DNA of 64,000 nucleotides, from the NCBI GenBank assembly GCA_039619475.1, contig CM077115.1, forward strand, positions 157,393,774 to 157,457,773, written 5' to 3'. The notes under the pieces are model-generated. The model worked only from the letters and a program-made list of their open reading frames with translations. It did no database searches and was not told where the DNA came from. This document shows positions 47,166-60,372 of this stretch, one piece after another; positions within the stretch are counted from its first letter, which is position 1, and each line of letters starts with the position of its first letter. A program made the translations under genes and the position numbers. This DNA comes from Icerya purchasi. Taxonomy: Eukaryota > Arthropoda > Insecta > Hemiptera > Monophlebidae.

Positions 47166-47990
47166 CCACCGCTTGAATTATATTGAGAATGTATTAACAG
47201 CTGATTGTAGGTTAATTGCGACATTTTCTAGCAACGAATCTAAACAAACCACTGCTGTATCATCCATGGAAGTGACTATTTCTACATTATATGGTGCAGG
47301 TATATCAGACGTATAAATTAGGCAAAAGAACTGATCACAATATGCTACCTTAAGGTACACCAGCTTTTATCAGATGTAGTCGAAATTCTTTATCTCCATA
47401 CTTAACCACAAAATATCATTCACTAAGATAAGATTTAAATAATTCAAAAAACTGGTATGCGAGGTGATACCGGTTTTTATAGGGCAGTCCTTCGTGCCAT
47501 ACTTTGTCAAACGCCTGTTTAACATTGAGGAAATCCGCGTCACATATTTTTTCAGCTTCCAAGGACTGTTCAATAATAATAACTATATGGTGTACCTGCT
47601 CTACAATTCCGTGACTAGCTTGAAATCCAAACTGATGTTCTGGTATTAAATTTTCAACTTTCAGGAATTGTTTCATTCTTTTTAATATTAGTTTTTTGTA
47701 TAATTTAGAAAGCACTGGAAGAAGAGAGATTGGTCGATATGATGTTAGTTCTTCTGCAGGTTTTTGTGGTTTCTTTGCTATAATAATTTGTGAAAACTTC
47801 AACTGGATAGGAAAATATTGTAATTGAAGTATAGCATTGAATATATAAGTTAACAGGATAAGACCTTTGTGAGGTAATTCCTTTAATACCCTGGAAGTAA
47901 TTGGATCGTATCCGCGTGATTTATTCAGATTCATGCTTTAAATTATTGACTTAATTTCTCCAGGAGACATAAATTTAACGGTATTCCTCT
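47166..47990 (-). pseudogene. Jockey-type non-LTR reverse transcriptase fragment
   Basis: Minus strand. PGEIKSI, then after one stop MNLNKSRGYDPITSRVLKEL, TSYRPISLLPVLSKLYKK, PEHQFGFQASHGIVEQVHHI, FLNVKQAFDKVWHEGL (all within 47934-47416), then the 3' piece YTSDIPAP and SMDDTAVV (47360-47178), where FADD-type residues have become MDD. These match the order of RT motifs of Jockey-clade LINEs. The protein is truncated at both ends and broken by stops and a frameshift. No endonuclease or tail found. Confidence 0.88.
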
Positions 47991-49111
47991 GGTCTACATG
48001 GTAATTAGCAGTGATGGTAGGGATTCTGTTCCAGGATTTTTTTAAAAGACATCAGCTAAATAATGTCCAAATTTTTTGGTCCTCTCGGATCACTTCGAGT
48101 CCATTTTCCATTTAACTTTCTAATTGGATGTAATTTTTTCTACCGGTTTTTTTATTCATTTGGTTGCTTTCCAAAGGGAATAATCGTATTGAGGAATGGG
48201 TGACGAGTTATATAAGTATTCACTGAAGGTTTTATTTCCAAATGACAGGTAAGAAATGTTTCAATTTCTGAAGACAGCATTGAAAATTCAAAAAAACTGA
48301 TAATTGTTATAAGCAATTGATGTAGTTTAATAATTTTCTATCGTATTTTGCAACAATGATGTAAAATAAATTTCTTGCATTTTGGCTCCTCACTTTCAAC
48401 GTTTTAGTTGCTTTTTCGTTTTAATAAAGACAATTTTGCTTTATTTTCGTAGCATACTTCCAGCGTTTTAGCTGCTTTTAACAAATACTGTCTGATTGCT
48501 GCCATACGATTATTACATTTATATTTAGCGGTACTTTCGGTTTCGTTGCTGTGACCACCTATTTGATATGGCTCTTCGAGAAATTTAGTTGATAATTTTA
48601 TTTGTATATTGAGATTTTACTACAACCTAACATAGGGGACAATATATTATGATGCATATATTTTTAGTTTAATTTTAAATAATCAAAATTATTTTATGAA
48701 ATTAATTTTATTTGCTCTGATTTTTTTTTAAAATAAATTTCAGTGATTTTTAAAATTAGAAAAAATGGTAAATTTTCATTGGTAATATGATTTAGGAATA
48801 TTTCAAGATATATTAATTTAGATTCGGGATTCTTAATGAAAAATTCTTTATCTGTGAAACTGAAAATTCTGCTGTTTATTTCATAGCGGTTTTTGCATTA
48901 TCTATCTGCTGGATGTTTCTGATATGATTATGATATGAGATGATTGTGAGAATTGCGAAAGTAGTGGAGATTGGAAATAACGGCTCATAAAATTAATTTA
49001 ACGAAACAAAAATTTGTTAATGAATAGGAAGCTATTTTATGAAATTGTATCTGCCATTAATTACAATTTGAACTTAATGAAGCTCTTAGTTACCAATTCA
49101 AAGTAATAAAT
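47991..49111. other. Intergenic region upstream of ANKFY1
   Basis: No gene recognised. The promoter and 5' UTR of ANKFY1 must lie in its right part, but no TATA box or initiator could be singled out. Confidence 0.4.
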
Positions 49112-52100
49112 ATGAGTGATAATAAGGAAGGTATATGATGTTTTTATCTACTTCCCAAATTAAAAATAAAGATATTCGGTTTTTATTTGAATTTTATGAT
49201 TCGTTACTGATGTAGGTTTTATTTCACTTGTGATAGGATTTAGTACCGACGAAGCTGCCAAACTTTCTCAGCATTTAAATTTATTAAAAGAAGAATACGT
49301 TAAGCTACAGGCTTATTGCAATGACTTGGAAAGAAAATATGCCCTGGCATGTATTGCGGGTGGCAATATTGATGAAAATAGTCACGTTTCACGATTATTG
49401 AAAGCTGTTAGTGATTTATATAATAATCCACTTTACAGGTTAGTATCAAACGGAATTTCACGATAAATTGTTTTTTATTGTTAAAAGTTGGTAGAATTAT
49501 AGTTTGGTTGTTTTTTATATTCTAATCGGTTTAATTTTCATGTATGTCACCGGATTTCCCTTTTAAAAAAGGAAAAAATGGTGGTTATTATTTAGTACCA
49601 TCTTTTAGATTTGATTTTAAAATTGATGGCTGAATAAAACATATTTAAATGTAATTTAGAAGTTCATTAAATTTTATTTGAAAGAATAATCGTAGAAAGG
49701 TAAATAATTGTTTAATTTAGCTAAAAATTTAAAATTCATGTCCCGTTTTGGAGTTCATTTTTCGGAATCTGTATATTTATATTTAGGTAAAACGTGTTAG
49801 GATTGTTTATATTTTGTATAGAACTCAAATACTTATTGTATTCGATCAAATGTAAAAATTTTAAGATCAGATTAATGTGTACGCGTATCTGAACTTTCTA
49901 GCCCATGAATACATGTTATTTTTACGCTGGGGTTAATAACAAAATCTATAATGTTTTTGCGTCAAGCTTGTAAAACGTTTATTTCACTTTGAGGAGAATA
50001 ACATAAAATCGATTTTCCTACAAGAATTACGGAAAACCGACATCTGGGTTCCAGAAGGGTCTCTTTGATGAGGTCCATATATTTCTATATATATGCATAT
50101 ATATATATATATAAAAATGTACATAAGTTTGTATTTATTTTTTTATCAATTGTATAAATTTAAATTAACTATTAAAAATCACTTGTAAGTACTTTTAATT
50201 TAAAAATGTTTTTAAAATTCCATGTATAAGTGATTTAAAAATTCGATTTTCGGACTTGGTTGTACCAGCACATAAAGTGGTTTTTATCGCCCGTGGTACA
50301 GCTTGGAGCAATGAAGAATTTTCTGAAGTGGATGTTTTGGGTAAATATGTGATAGAAATAAATAAATAAAAATGATTTAGTTATTCGGTGTTACTTAAAG
50401 TATTAGCTGGTTATTTTGATTGACCCGTGTAATCTTAATGTTTTCGCGAATTTTATTATTAATTTTAGATTAAAAATAAATAAATTATCAGGTACAGATT
50501 AGATTTTTATTATCAGCATTTTAATTAATTAGTGAAGTGCTTATTACGTTGATTAGTAAGTTATAGGTGCAGATTTTCTGAACATTTTTTATAATTCCAT
50601 ATTAAAGTTTTTCGAGAACAAGTCAAGTCTTGGCGGAAAAGTATAATCCAAACCTTCTATTATGAATGGAAAGATATAGGAGAGAGCTGTGTCTGAAAAG
50701 CTGGCTTCAAAAAGCTGGATGCAGAAAAATAGAATCACTATTTAAGATTACTGTTTAAATGCCTTATATCTTTGTGACATTTTACGAAAAAGAGTACGGG
50801 CATTTATTTTTTTTTTACATATAAATTTATTCTAAGTTTGAATAAAGTTGAAATCAAGCTTCATCATTTGTTCGGTATTTTTGCATTTTATTCCGTACAA
50901 AGTATCCTTATTCATGGAATTTTTACTGATCGTGAAATCTTTCTATGCTTCTTCGTATAATTTTCTAGTTAAATTGATGTTCATTATATATAATGTTTAT
51001 TTGAGCTTTTATTTTTGCATTATTTAAAATTTCATTGAGAGTCAATCTGAATCGCTCTTTACAACATTAGGGGAGCAAGGAAATTAGATGATACTTTGTG
51101 TTTAAATTGTTCATTTTGTTACTATTTGACCTTATTTAGGGAACCATAGTGTTTATATTAATTTTACAGAACGCAGTTGGGAAATAAATTTTATGAAATA
51201 ATGTGGTATTACTAAAATTGGGGTCACTTAATTATAAAATTTCTGCGACCAATTGAAAATATACACAAACGGGTGTATTTAAGTCTCCGAGAGATTTTAA
51301 ATTTATTACATTGTACGTCACACTGTAGGGTTGGGGCGATATTTAATCACATTCAAAATCTTTATAGGAGGAAAACTGTTCGTAAATTTAATTTGCTAAG
51401 GTAAAACTGAAGGATAATTGTAAATAATGTGAAATAACTTTCGAAAAGGGCAGTTAAAAACTGTTGGATGTGTTCTTTGATGAAGCTAATTGTATAAACC
51501 GATTTTGTAAATTACTGATTCATAAAGGCGATGGCAGTTATGATAACAAAATATTTTTAACTTGCGAAAATCGTGAGACATTTTTACTGTTTCATTAGAT
51601 AATGCATGTCTGTAAGGAAGAGTAATTATTTATGATTTTTTTTGTAAAATATAAAACAGTTATTTAATAATTATAAAATGACTTGTTACAGATTGGCAAC
51701 ATTTAGGAACAGAAATAGGATTAACTTTAATTAAATGGATTTATACGGATCACATTGATTTTGTTAAAGGAGAAGAGTTTACTTTAAATTTAATGAAAGT
51801 TGCTAATCAGTATAATTTAGAAGATTTAGTAACGAAGTAAGTGAACAATTTCACTTTTTAAAATGTTCTTTTTTTTTTAAGTAGGATAATTTTTTATTTA
51901 TTCGAATTTTTGTTATGTCTGTTATTACGTATTTATCAGAAACTATTGCTAAATGTTAGTAGCTTAACCGTAAATTAACTAATAATTCGATTGAGAAAAT
52001 AATTACTTTGTACCGATCCGGTACCTTTCTAAAAAACAATTCGCCCAACTACATTATGAAAATAAAGTCATGATTGATCTATCTTTAAACATTTCTGGCC

Positions 52101-55100
52101 AGAGTTATTGATCCATTGGCGCATACTTTTGCGTTTATATCTTCTTGTTTATTTATTAAATTAGTTTTCTTTGTATTATTATTATCTGTATTTATCAATT
52201 GACTCATCTATTTTTTTTTTATAATTTTTATCGAGCGCTATTGCTTTTTCTTTTAACTTCAATAAGAATGATTTTGTTTCTTATTTTTAGCCTAGCATCA
52301 AATTTTAAATATCCCGATTTCATGAATTCTTTTATTTCTGGTATGTATTTCAACCTCTTTATAAAAGCACTGTTGTATATTTTTATAAAATATTTCCTCA
52401 TTTCTTTATCGCTGTTTTTGGAAATTAATCTTTTTGTTTTGGTTTATTGTAAGTGTTTTTTCGTGTTGCTTTCTAAATATTATTTTTTGAAAAAATCTTG
52501 CCATCTTTTTATTTCAGTTATGTTGAATTTTAAGAACCAAAATGGAAATTATCCCAAAAACTCCCTTTGAAAGTAGTGTTTAAATGTACAGACGAGCATG
52601 ACATTTTTTTAGAAATGATCCTCGAGTTATTTGTATCGTGAATTTGAAAATAATGGAAATATAACTTCAACATGGTGTGTAGATTATTATTAAAATTTGA
52701 TGAACACATTATTTCAATTCCATATTAAATGGATCATTCATATACACTTTTATAAAATAATAATGTATTTAAAATTAAAACACTGACGCGTTTCGAAGCT
52801 AATAGCTTATGATCACTGTAATATATACTTGCGTTTTAGTTTCACTCTTAAATAGCGCGAATACAAGTGCAATTTATTAAATCACTGACGCAGAGTCGTC
52901 TACAATCGGGCCGTATAATAGACCTGTCGATGCGCAAGCTTCTAGAACGTCGATTTATTGTTATCTACGCATCATTCTACCTTCTCGAATGTTCTACATG
53001 TTGGTCTGCAAGCTGTATATCGATTTTTTTAGCGTACTACCGGTATGCATTCGGGGCTCACAACTTTTTCTCACTGCATCTGCGATAAAATTAATAATCC
53101 TCGCATAACTTTATTAAAAATGCAAGTAGCAATATTTACGGTGATTTTAACAATAGTAGAGCTACTGTTCAAAGTTTTGAAGTTTATTTTCTACACCTGC
53201 CGATTGTAATTCTCGCTGTTTTTCGGTTGAGCCAGTTGACACATCTTGATTGTAAATTGTCACTGCTAAGTTCTTCGAACATTTATTTAACAGTCAAACA
53301 TCATGGGGTAAAAAGGGATAATCATGACTGTGCGAAAAGATCTCATTATTTCCTTAAGCGCGCTGATATGAGCTTCATTTAGTTTTTAGGCTTTTTGGTT
53401 GCTTTTCATATTTAGGAGTTCCATCTGTTGAACTATAATGATAATACGTTGACTGTATTGTATTTTTCATATTTTTCGACGCATTACCAAGGGTTAATTT
53501 ATCGATCATATTCCCTATAAGTTTACCTTTAAGACCTTATATTTTTTTTTTCAGTGTGCGCAGTCGAGTCCGTATTCTTTTTGGAATATGCCCTATACAC
53601 TTTTTTTTACTAATTGTTATCATAAGGAGTTGTTTTTATAATACCTGAATAGGTTTTGAAGTTCCCATCATCAATATGACTCAGCCTTATGTTTCTCTTC
53701 TAATGGTTTGGACATTTAAGTAATTGCATCCAACTACATTTTCCTTGATGACCCTTCGTGATTTGTACAACACTGATTTTTGTGCTCCCCATACCAATTT
53801 TCATATTCTACGGTGCTGGAGATTTTTAATACTCACATAGTTTACAATATAATCTTTTCACACGTTCAAATCGAGTATTTTACCGGTAAAATAACCCCTT
53901 ATTGAAGGAATACCAGATAAAGATGTGTACCTGCGATTTTGTCACGTTTCATCCCCAAATACGGTCAATTCGTTGGTTTCAATATTTTCGTTTTACATGT
54001 TTCCGCAATTTTATTTTTAGTGTTTTTTTTTTTTTTTTTTTTTTTTTTTCCGGTAATGGTTCTACGACAGGATTTGTTTGAGGTTTTTATGAATATTGCA
54101 GTATGACTATTAGTCCTTAAAACTTTCGCAAACCTTCATTCTCAATCCCTAATAACTTGCACCGTAAGTATATCTGTTGAATTCATATGAATGACGTATG
54201 AAAGAACACGAAAGAATGGATTCTTTAGAATAATTGTCAAATACCACTACTATTTTGAATTTTAGATTACGAGTGCTTACTGCCTAGCATTTTATATTTC
54301 CATCTTTTACACTTCACGAGGTTAGCAATCGCAGTAAATATCATAATAAAATTCAAAATTCGAAATTCTACACTATCTTTTGGTGCATTGCAGTTTTCTT
54401 GTGATTTCCTTTTCTTTAACTGGCGCATTACTAACACTGTCGTCACATTTCGCTGTTTTCAGATTGAAAACATTTTTTCTTTTTATGTTATGCAATTTAC
54501 GAGTGATACATCCTATCTTCTCTTGAAATTTTATTTGCGCCATGTTCCGTTATAAATTTTTGAAAAATATTTTGTTTGCGCGCACAAAAACGATTAAAAC
54601 CGAATAAATACAGGGACAAATTAAAGACGACGGTGATGACAAAAAGTGATGACTAGCAATGGTGTACAGCGGCGATCGACTGATCATGAAAAAAATTACC
54701 AACAGACAGAAGCCTGCCGGAGATGCGCCACTCGTCGATTTTTACATGTGCGGCCAGCATCTTCTTTGCTTTTTCAATGCTAGCCTCGAATTTCCATACA
54801 AAAATAAGGAATTTGCGATGAGACACGATTGTGCCACTTTTTTGGTATTGTAAAATATTATAAACATAATTTTAGTAAATAAATGTTTAATCTAGTGTAT
54901 ATGGATTTCGTATATTTCGTTTTTACCTGATACATATAAGGGCGTTGATCTGAATTTTACCGTAAATGGAATTTTTAATTTTTCTATTTTTATTGAATAT
55001 TGTGTCAGATTGTAATAAAATATGACAAAAAACTAAACAAAAAAACAAAAGTGGTGGTACTGTCGTGTTCCATCAAAAATCCCTTGTTTTTGTAGACAAT

Positions 55101-55594
55101 TCGAGGCTGGCTAGCCTTTTTAACCTCGCCAGAAATAATGGGCTTAAAGCTTAATTTACGGTGTAGTATATTATTCGAATAACGATGTTGCTGTTTAATT
55201 TTTTTTCACGTTCTTTTATTAATAGATGTGAAAAAGCTTTGGTAGCCTCGGTAACGGTTAAAAATTGTGTTCGCTTTTATACAACTGCCGACGAAATCGG
55301 CGCTCTTACGTTGAAGCAGCATTGTTCTAGTTTAATTTCCACTCACTGGGTGAGTAGTACACCTTCAAGTTAATCGCGTTGTTTTGGTCGTGTTTGAAAT
55401 TACGAAAATGCGAATTAATTCGTTTATTTGTCAATGTGTAACAGGATGATTTCACTAGTAAAGATTTTCTACACATGTCCGGAACATTGTTATATCAGAT
55501 GTTTAAAACTAAAACGGACTATCCGTTGCATTCGGCAATTCGATTACGAAGAGAAGATGTTGTATTCCTGTATTTAATCGAGCATAACTCCCAG
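49112..55594 (+). CDS. ANKFY1: ANKFY1 (Rabankyrin-5), N-terminal exons; gene continues beyond the window
   Basis: Early-endosome Rab5 effector with BTB, ankyrin repeats and a C-terminal FYVE finger. Six exons: 49112-49130, 49237-49438, 50231-50340, 51692-51836, 55226-55349, 55445-55594, all GT-AG with joining phases. Exon 1 gives MSDNKE. Exon 2 gives the coiled coil (DEAAKLSQHLNLLKEEYVKLQ). Exons 2-4 give the BTB domain (LYSDLKIRFSD, PAHKVVFIARGTAWS, LIKWIYTDHIDF, LMKVANQYNLEDL). Exons 5-6 give CEKALVASVTVKNCVRFY, QHCSSLISTHW and PLHSAIRLRREDVVFLYLIEHNSQ, which matches vertebrate ANKFY1 up to the entry of the ankyrin repeats. Exon 3 starts at 50231 because only the AG at 50229-50230 restores YSDLKI. 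Ankyrin and FYVE exons are not in view. Confidence 0.93.
49439..51691 (+). other. ANKFY1 introns 2-3
   Basis: Apart from exon 3 (50231-50340) nothing recognised. A short AT-rich microsatellite lies at about 50083-50115. Confidence 0.4.
51837..55225 (+). other. ANKFY1 intron 4
   Basis: 3.4 kb. Contains a fragment (52770-52835, GACGCGTTTCGAAGCTAATA...) related to the palindrome at 13.2 kb, a poly-T run at 54028-54049, and an unsupported open frame at 54659-54853. The minus strand at 53.2-54.0 kb reads like broken peptide sequence but I could not match it to a family. Confidence 0.4.
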
Positions 55595-56973
55595 GTATGT
55601 TAATATGCTATTATCGAAGTTATTTAAATGTTTTTTTTTTTTTTATCGGAAATTAATTTTGGCGATTTTTAATTCGAGTTCGAAGTTAGCTTTTTAGTAA
55701 TTTGTTAAAAACCCGTTGCAACAGGCACCGCGTAATAAAAACTATATTCCCTTTGGTAAAAACTAGTTAATTTTTTTTTTTTTAATTTATTGTTTTTTAT
55801 GCTTTCTCCGCATTTTCTGTGCATCCGTGAGCTTTAATAATAACCGTTCGTAAGAATTGTTATAAATTAATAGTAATCGGTTATTTTACTGGGGGAGGTG
55901 GTATCTGAGCTGAAAATGTAAATTCAGCCGAAATATATATTTCATTACATTTTCCCGGTTTGACTAATGTACGCACCATAGGTTTCTACAGGAAAGCGGG
56001 TTATTATTTTCGGAAAATATAAAGGAAAAAGAGAGGGGGAAGATAGAATACGGTAACGTGTGAAATAGTGAAAGAAGTGAGAAAGTGGTTGAGCGTGGGA
56101 AAAGGTGGAAGAGGAGAGAAGTTAACTTTTACGAAGTGGTTGGGGGCAGTCATTGTTTTCGGCAATATACGCTCACAACTAGAATATGCACGGAGAAGTG
56201 AACGATGTTAGTCAATTTACTTTTCATCTAGTAGAAAAAGAATATTTTTATTTTACCCGCACCGATTGCAGCGTATATTTTTATAATTCGTAGAGAAAAT
56301 AAAAACTCTATTCTTAAAAGAAAAAAAAAAAAAAACTGAAAATTGGTGCAAAGTAGCGGTACGATAAAAACTAGTGCGATTTCTGTTCTACGATCAAAAC
56401 AGCTATGTATGAAAACAACTAACGATGTGTTATTTAAACATAACAGATGCCCTTAGTCAGTTGATATTTTCTTTCGATTGCGTATAATCATCACATTTCA
56501 GGCCAGTCTACAGCCTACTTGGTGGTACCTTATTAGAACTGTTGAATGATTTTGTAGAAATTTGAAATTGAATTTTTAAAAAAACATACAAAAATGGTAC
56601 CATAATCGAATAAAAAAGTATTTTTGAAAAATTGTTTTTTTCATTCTTTCCAAATATTTATGTAGTTAGTTCCCTTAAATGCTGGTTAGTAATTGTTGTG
56701 CAAACAACAGGACATGAGTATTTTGCCGATTTTTATTTTTTTCCTTATTTTTTTCTTTTGAATACTAGTTCCAATTTTTTTCGTATTTTTTTTGTTCCTC
56801 GGTTATTTTTAAGGTGACAATTTGTTTTTGCAACCGTGGTTTGTAGGCCGATCATATATCTTCTATTATAATTATCATATTTGTTTCTTACGATTTAATT
56901 CGGGTATGGGAAAACATAAATCGTTTAACAAGCCATTATTCACATGCGCGCATGTATACCACACACATAAATA
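55595..56973 (+). other. Start of the next ANKFY1 intron
   Basis: A purine-rich block (about 55990-56125) with an A/G + strand resembles those at 1.4 and 22.8 kb. No ankyrin-repeat exon found. Confidence 0.35.
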
Positions 56974-56985
56974 CCCCCCCCCCCC

Positions 56986-57036
<51 letters not shown>
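56974..57036. repeat. Poly-C followed by (TA)n
   Basis: Twelve C, then CATATACA, then about 46 bases of TA. It sits directly at the left end of the hAT-like element. Confidence 0.85.
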
Positions 57037-57039
<3 letters not shown>

Positions 57040-57569
57040 GGGCTGTTAAAAACCGGGTAACCGTGGTTACGGTTAAAAACCGATGATACGGGTGAAACCC
57101 GGTTTTACGGTTTTCACGGATACGGTTAATTGTACGAAACGATATTCGTATTAATCGCAATGTTGATTAAATAATAATAGTAATAATAATCTTTTTTTCG
57201 TTTCTTTTTGGATTGTTGTGTAATTAATAATATCATTGCGGGATTTAGTTAAAATAATTCGTGTTTTGTTGTTATTGCTTTGCCATTTAATAACATCAAT
57301 CCTAGTTTCAAAAAATTATTTATTTACGGGAAAACCGCAGCTCGGTGAGTTAAAACCTTATTTCATAATCACTCGCGTACGCGCCCTGCTTACGAGAGTG
57401 AGTCACTTAGCAATGCAACAGATGCTATGCTACAAAAGACAGTCCACTGCAACCAGTGCGATTTATTTACAACGCATTGGGAAAAAAAGTTGTATTAAGC
57501 GGTTGAAAGTTAGTTTTGACGATTTATTTTCTTAAGCTATAGTTTTATTCTGATATAGTTTTCAATTCA

Positions 57570-57720
57570 AGATGCCAAAAAAAAAAATAGTTGGGTATGG
57601 AATCATGCTGAAAAATCCATAGACAGTAAAGACGCAATATGTAATTATTGCAAAGCCGTCTTAAGTTACAATGGTTCTCCTTCGGCAATAGCAAATCACT
57701 TGAAAATTATTCCTAACAGA
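57570..57720 (+). pseudogene. BED-type zinc finger fragment of a hAT transposase
   Basis: After ATGCCAAAA (57571) and a slip in the A run, the frame reads WVWNHAEKSIDSKDAICNYC, then KAVLSYNGSPSAIANHLKII. The aromatic start, C-x2-C and HL match a BED finger; the last His is replaced (IPNR). The rest of the transposase is missing. Confidence 0.65.
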
Positions 57721-57728
57721 ATGCCTAA

Positions 57729-58566
57729 TATTGTTATTTTCGATTTTTTTACGGTATCTCAGCCATTTTTCAATTGATTTAAAAAATTCTTGTTGGAGGT
57801 TAAAGATAATGGAAAGTTCTATAATGGTGAATTTTATCAGGTTTTTAAAGGTGGTGGAAGAGATTCAAAAAAAAAATAAAAACATGCACTTTTGGCTGAA
57901 AAACCTCTTGAAATTCAACTAACAACACCAAAATAGATATATGTTACATATATTAAAATAAAATGTTTTTCTGAATTTTTTCGAACTTCAGGAACAGATG
58001 AAACAAGTCCAAAAAAATGAAAACATGCATTTTTGTCTGAAAAACCTTTGAAACTTCAACTGAAAGCAAACTATAAAATGTAAGTTACATAATATGTCAT
58101 TGTGTTACCTAATTTGCTATTATGGGAATTTTAAATTCGCGCAGAATCTCTATATTTTTTTATTCTAATAATCCGAAAAAATTCAGGAAAACATGTTATC
58201 TTCAAATACGTAACATATATCTATTTCGTTGTTATTAGTTGAATTTCAAGATGGTTTTCAGTCAAAAATGCATGTTTTTATTTTTTTTTGAACCTCTCCG
58301 TCACTTTTAAAAATCTGAAAAAAATTCAATAAGTAGTTTACACCACAAAACACGTTATATACTTTTTCCGTCGTAACTGAAATTTAAAATATTTTTTATG
58401 ACATTTTAAAAATTTTGAACGTTCCTAAAAATTTGAATTTAGCGTCTAAAAATTTTAAAAAATTCACCATTATAGAATTCTCCATTATATTTAACCTCCA
58501 ACAAGAATTTTTAAAATCGATTGAAAAATGGCTAAGATATCGTAAGAAACCTGAAAATAACGAAAT
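57729..58566. repeat. Foldback element nested in the hAT-like element, 838 bp
   Basis: Left arm 57729 to about 57960 and right arm about 58195-58566 are reverse complements. Shared words include AGCCATTTTTCAATTGATTT/CGATTGAAAAATGGCT, ATTCTTGTTGGAGGTTAAA and AAAAACATGCA(C/T)TTTTG. A third copy of the AAAACATGCATTTTTG...ACTTCAACT segment lies at about 58018-58085 in direct orientation to the left arm. Not coding. Confidence 0.8.
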
Positions 58567-59294
58567 GTAGGACTACGGATTTGAAACTTCCAGTTGTAAC
58601 TACTTTTTTCATGCCCTAGATTTATATATTCTTTTTTATAAAGTTTGGTTTAAAGGCACTCTTACAGTCCTTAACCGGCCATACCCTCTAAAATAAAATT
58701 TTATAGTTTATTAAATAACCGTCTATACGAACAATTAAAAAATTATAGTTATAACGATATATTTAAAAATTTTTTTTAATTTTATTATATAACTGTTAAA
58801 ACGATTAACTGATTTATATGATTAACCGAAATCGTGATTAATACGGGTAACCGTTTCATACGGTTAACCGAAATCGCGATTAATACGGCTAACCGTTTCA
58901 TACGGTTAACCGTACCCGTAAAAACCGCTTTTTTTTCTTCAAGCCTTCAGTGGCTGTTGATGCATACTATAAATTGATAGGATGATCTCAACTATCAAAC
59001 ACCAAACCGAACACAATCAAAATGAGCCGTTACCAAAACCAATGACGAACTTTCTTAAAAATTTACTAGCGGTCATTTTTAATATTACATGAAATTGTTA
59101 CGCAACATAACAGAATCTTATTTATTATGAGTGATTTCCACCGTAACCGCTTAATTTGAATGTACACTTTAAAAAATTTAAAATAACCTTAGAGTACAGT
59201 TACACGAATCTTATTTCTTTTTACACGGCAGTTTGTATTATTTTAGTTATATTAAAAAAAAATTATGCATTATATAGATTCGCAATGGCCATAT

Positions 59295-59606
59295 TAAGAA
59301 TGGTAAATTTGCCCTAGAGAACTATCCGGTTGATATTTGGGCGGTAAGTGGGTATCACCAAAGAACATCCGTGACAGAAGTTTCAGATCCTTCACTCGCC
59401 TGGTTTTTGAGAAACTCTCACTTTTTGCTGAAATGCAGTTAATTTTTTTTTCTCCAGCGCAAGTTGACTGATTTTTAAAATTTTTCAGTATGTTGTAGAC
59501 ACATGGGAGGGGTATCTTGGAAAAAATTAACAACCCCCTTCCGTCATATTCGACCATCTTCCAAATGACACTTTCTAACATTGTATATTGTTTTTACCAA
59601 TGAATA
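59295..59606 (-). repeat. Left copy of a 300-bp inverted pair
   Basis: Aligns, reverse-complemented, with 61742-62038 over its whole length. Conserved peptide reading (minus): YNILKNFKNQSTC...NCISAKSESFSKTRRVKDLK. Both copies keep this frame open, but the DNA is as similar as the protein, so coding use is not proven. Confidence 0.8.
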
Positions 59607-59620
59607 TAGATGGGTACAAT

Positions 59621-60121
59621 GGATCACGTGATCCGCGAAATAATGAGATAAAAATACTGTGTAAAAACTTATATTCCTTTTTTCTGGACATTAGTCAATT
59701 TTCGTAATCAAGGGAATATACAACGCAACGACAAATCCTTCGCGACACCACCTGTGCGCATCAGGCGTTACAGCCGGCAGCGCGAGCTGAGCGAACATTT
59801 GTAAAAATCCGGCCAAAATCAAACGGTGTAGCGAGTGGAGCGTGTGCTAGGACATTACATCGGTTCTAGGCACGTGTCCGTTATTAATCAATTGTAATTG
59901 TCGTTTTATTGTGAAGTTGATCACACAGACGATTGCCACTGTGTTTGTCAAGGTAAAAAATGTTTTTTTTCTTTTTTTTCCGGTTTTGTTGCGAAAAATT
60001 TATCTTTGCGTTGTACGTGTATATTCTCTTGATTACGAAAATTGCTGAATGTCCAGAAAAAAGGAATATAAGTTTTTACACAGTGTTTTTTTGTCCTTTT
60101 ATTTCGGGGATTACGTGATCC
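59621..60121. mobile_element. Foldback element, 501 bp
   Basis: Arms of about 105-115 bp (59621-59727 and 60006-60121) are near-perfect reverse complements. The termini are GGATCACGTGATCC and its counterpart GGATCACGTAATCC. The middle is relatively GC-rich (CCGGCAGCGCGAGCTGAGCG). No frame. Confidence 0.85.
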
Positions 60122-60372
60122 AAGATTTCACGCGTATTTGTTTTATTGTTGTTAACGAAATATCTTGTTTGTACTGGACTGCCCCGAGAGGAACTCCCTC
60201 TGAGGTGCGCAAAAATTTGATCGCATGTTTTTTTTTTATTATTTTTTTCTCATACGGATAGATTTTATTAATAAGAAAGCCCCTGAAAGAAAAGAAAATT
60301 TTATTGCTCGGTCTCCCAAAAATCCGGGATTCCAGGTTTTTTCCTTGCTTCGTGTAATTTTTATTTTCAGTC

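Larger units (their letters stand above)
57037..58935 (+). mobile_element. hAT-like DNA element with ACGGTTAACCG subterminal repeats
   Basis: The left end (57037-57155) has several GGTTACGGTTAAAAACCG-type words. The right end (58800-58935) repeats ATACGGTTAACCGTA-type words in inverted direction. About 60 bp of each end, including TACGGTT...CGTATTAATCGC, align as inverted repeats. A BED-finger remnant lies inside and the remainder is replaced by a foldback. Exact termini are not certain. Confidence 0.65.

Noticed and set aside
52199..52570. 123-codon frame in ANKFY1 intron 4
   Set aside because: Low-complexity Phe/Leu-rich sequence in AT-rich intron, no family, no splice sites joining ANKFY1.
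52770..52835. Hammerhead ribozyme in the GAAACGCGTC block (minus strand)
   Set aside because: GAAA and a stem are present but the CUGANGA box reads GTGATCA and stem I does not pair.
54659..54853. 64-codon frame with normal-looking composition
   Set aside because: No recognised family, and neither strand gives a longer protein; could be element debris but unsupported.
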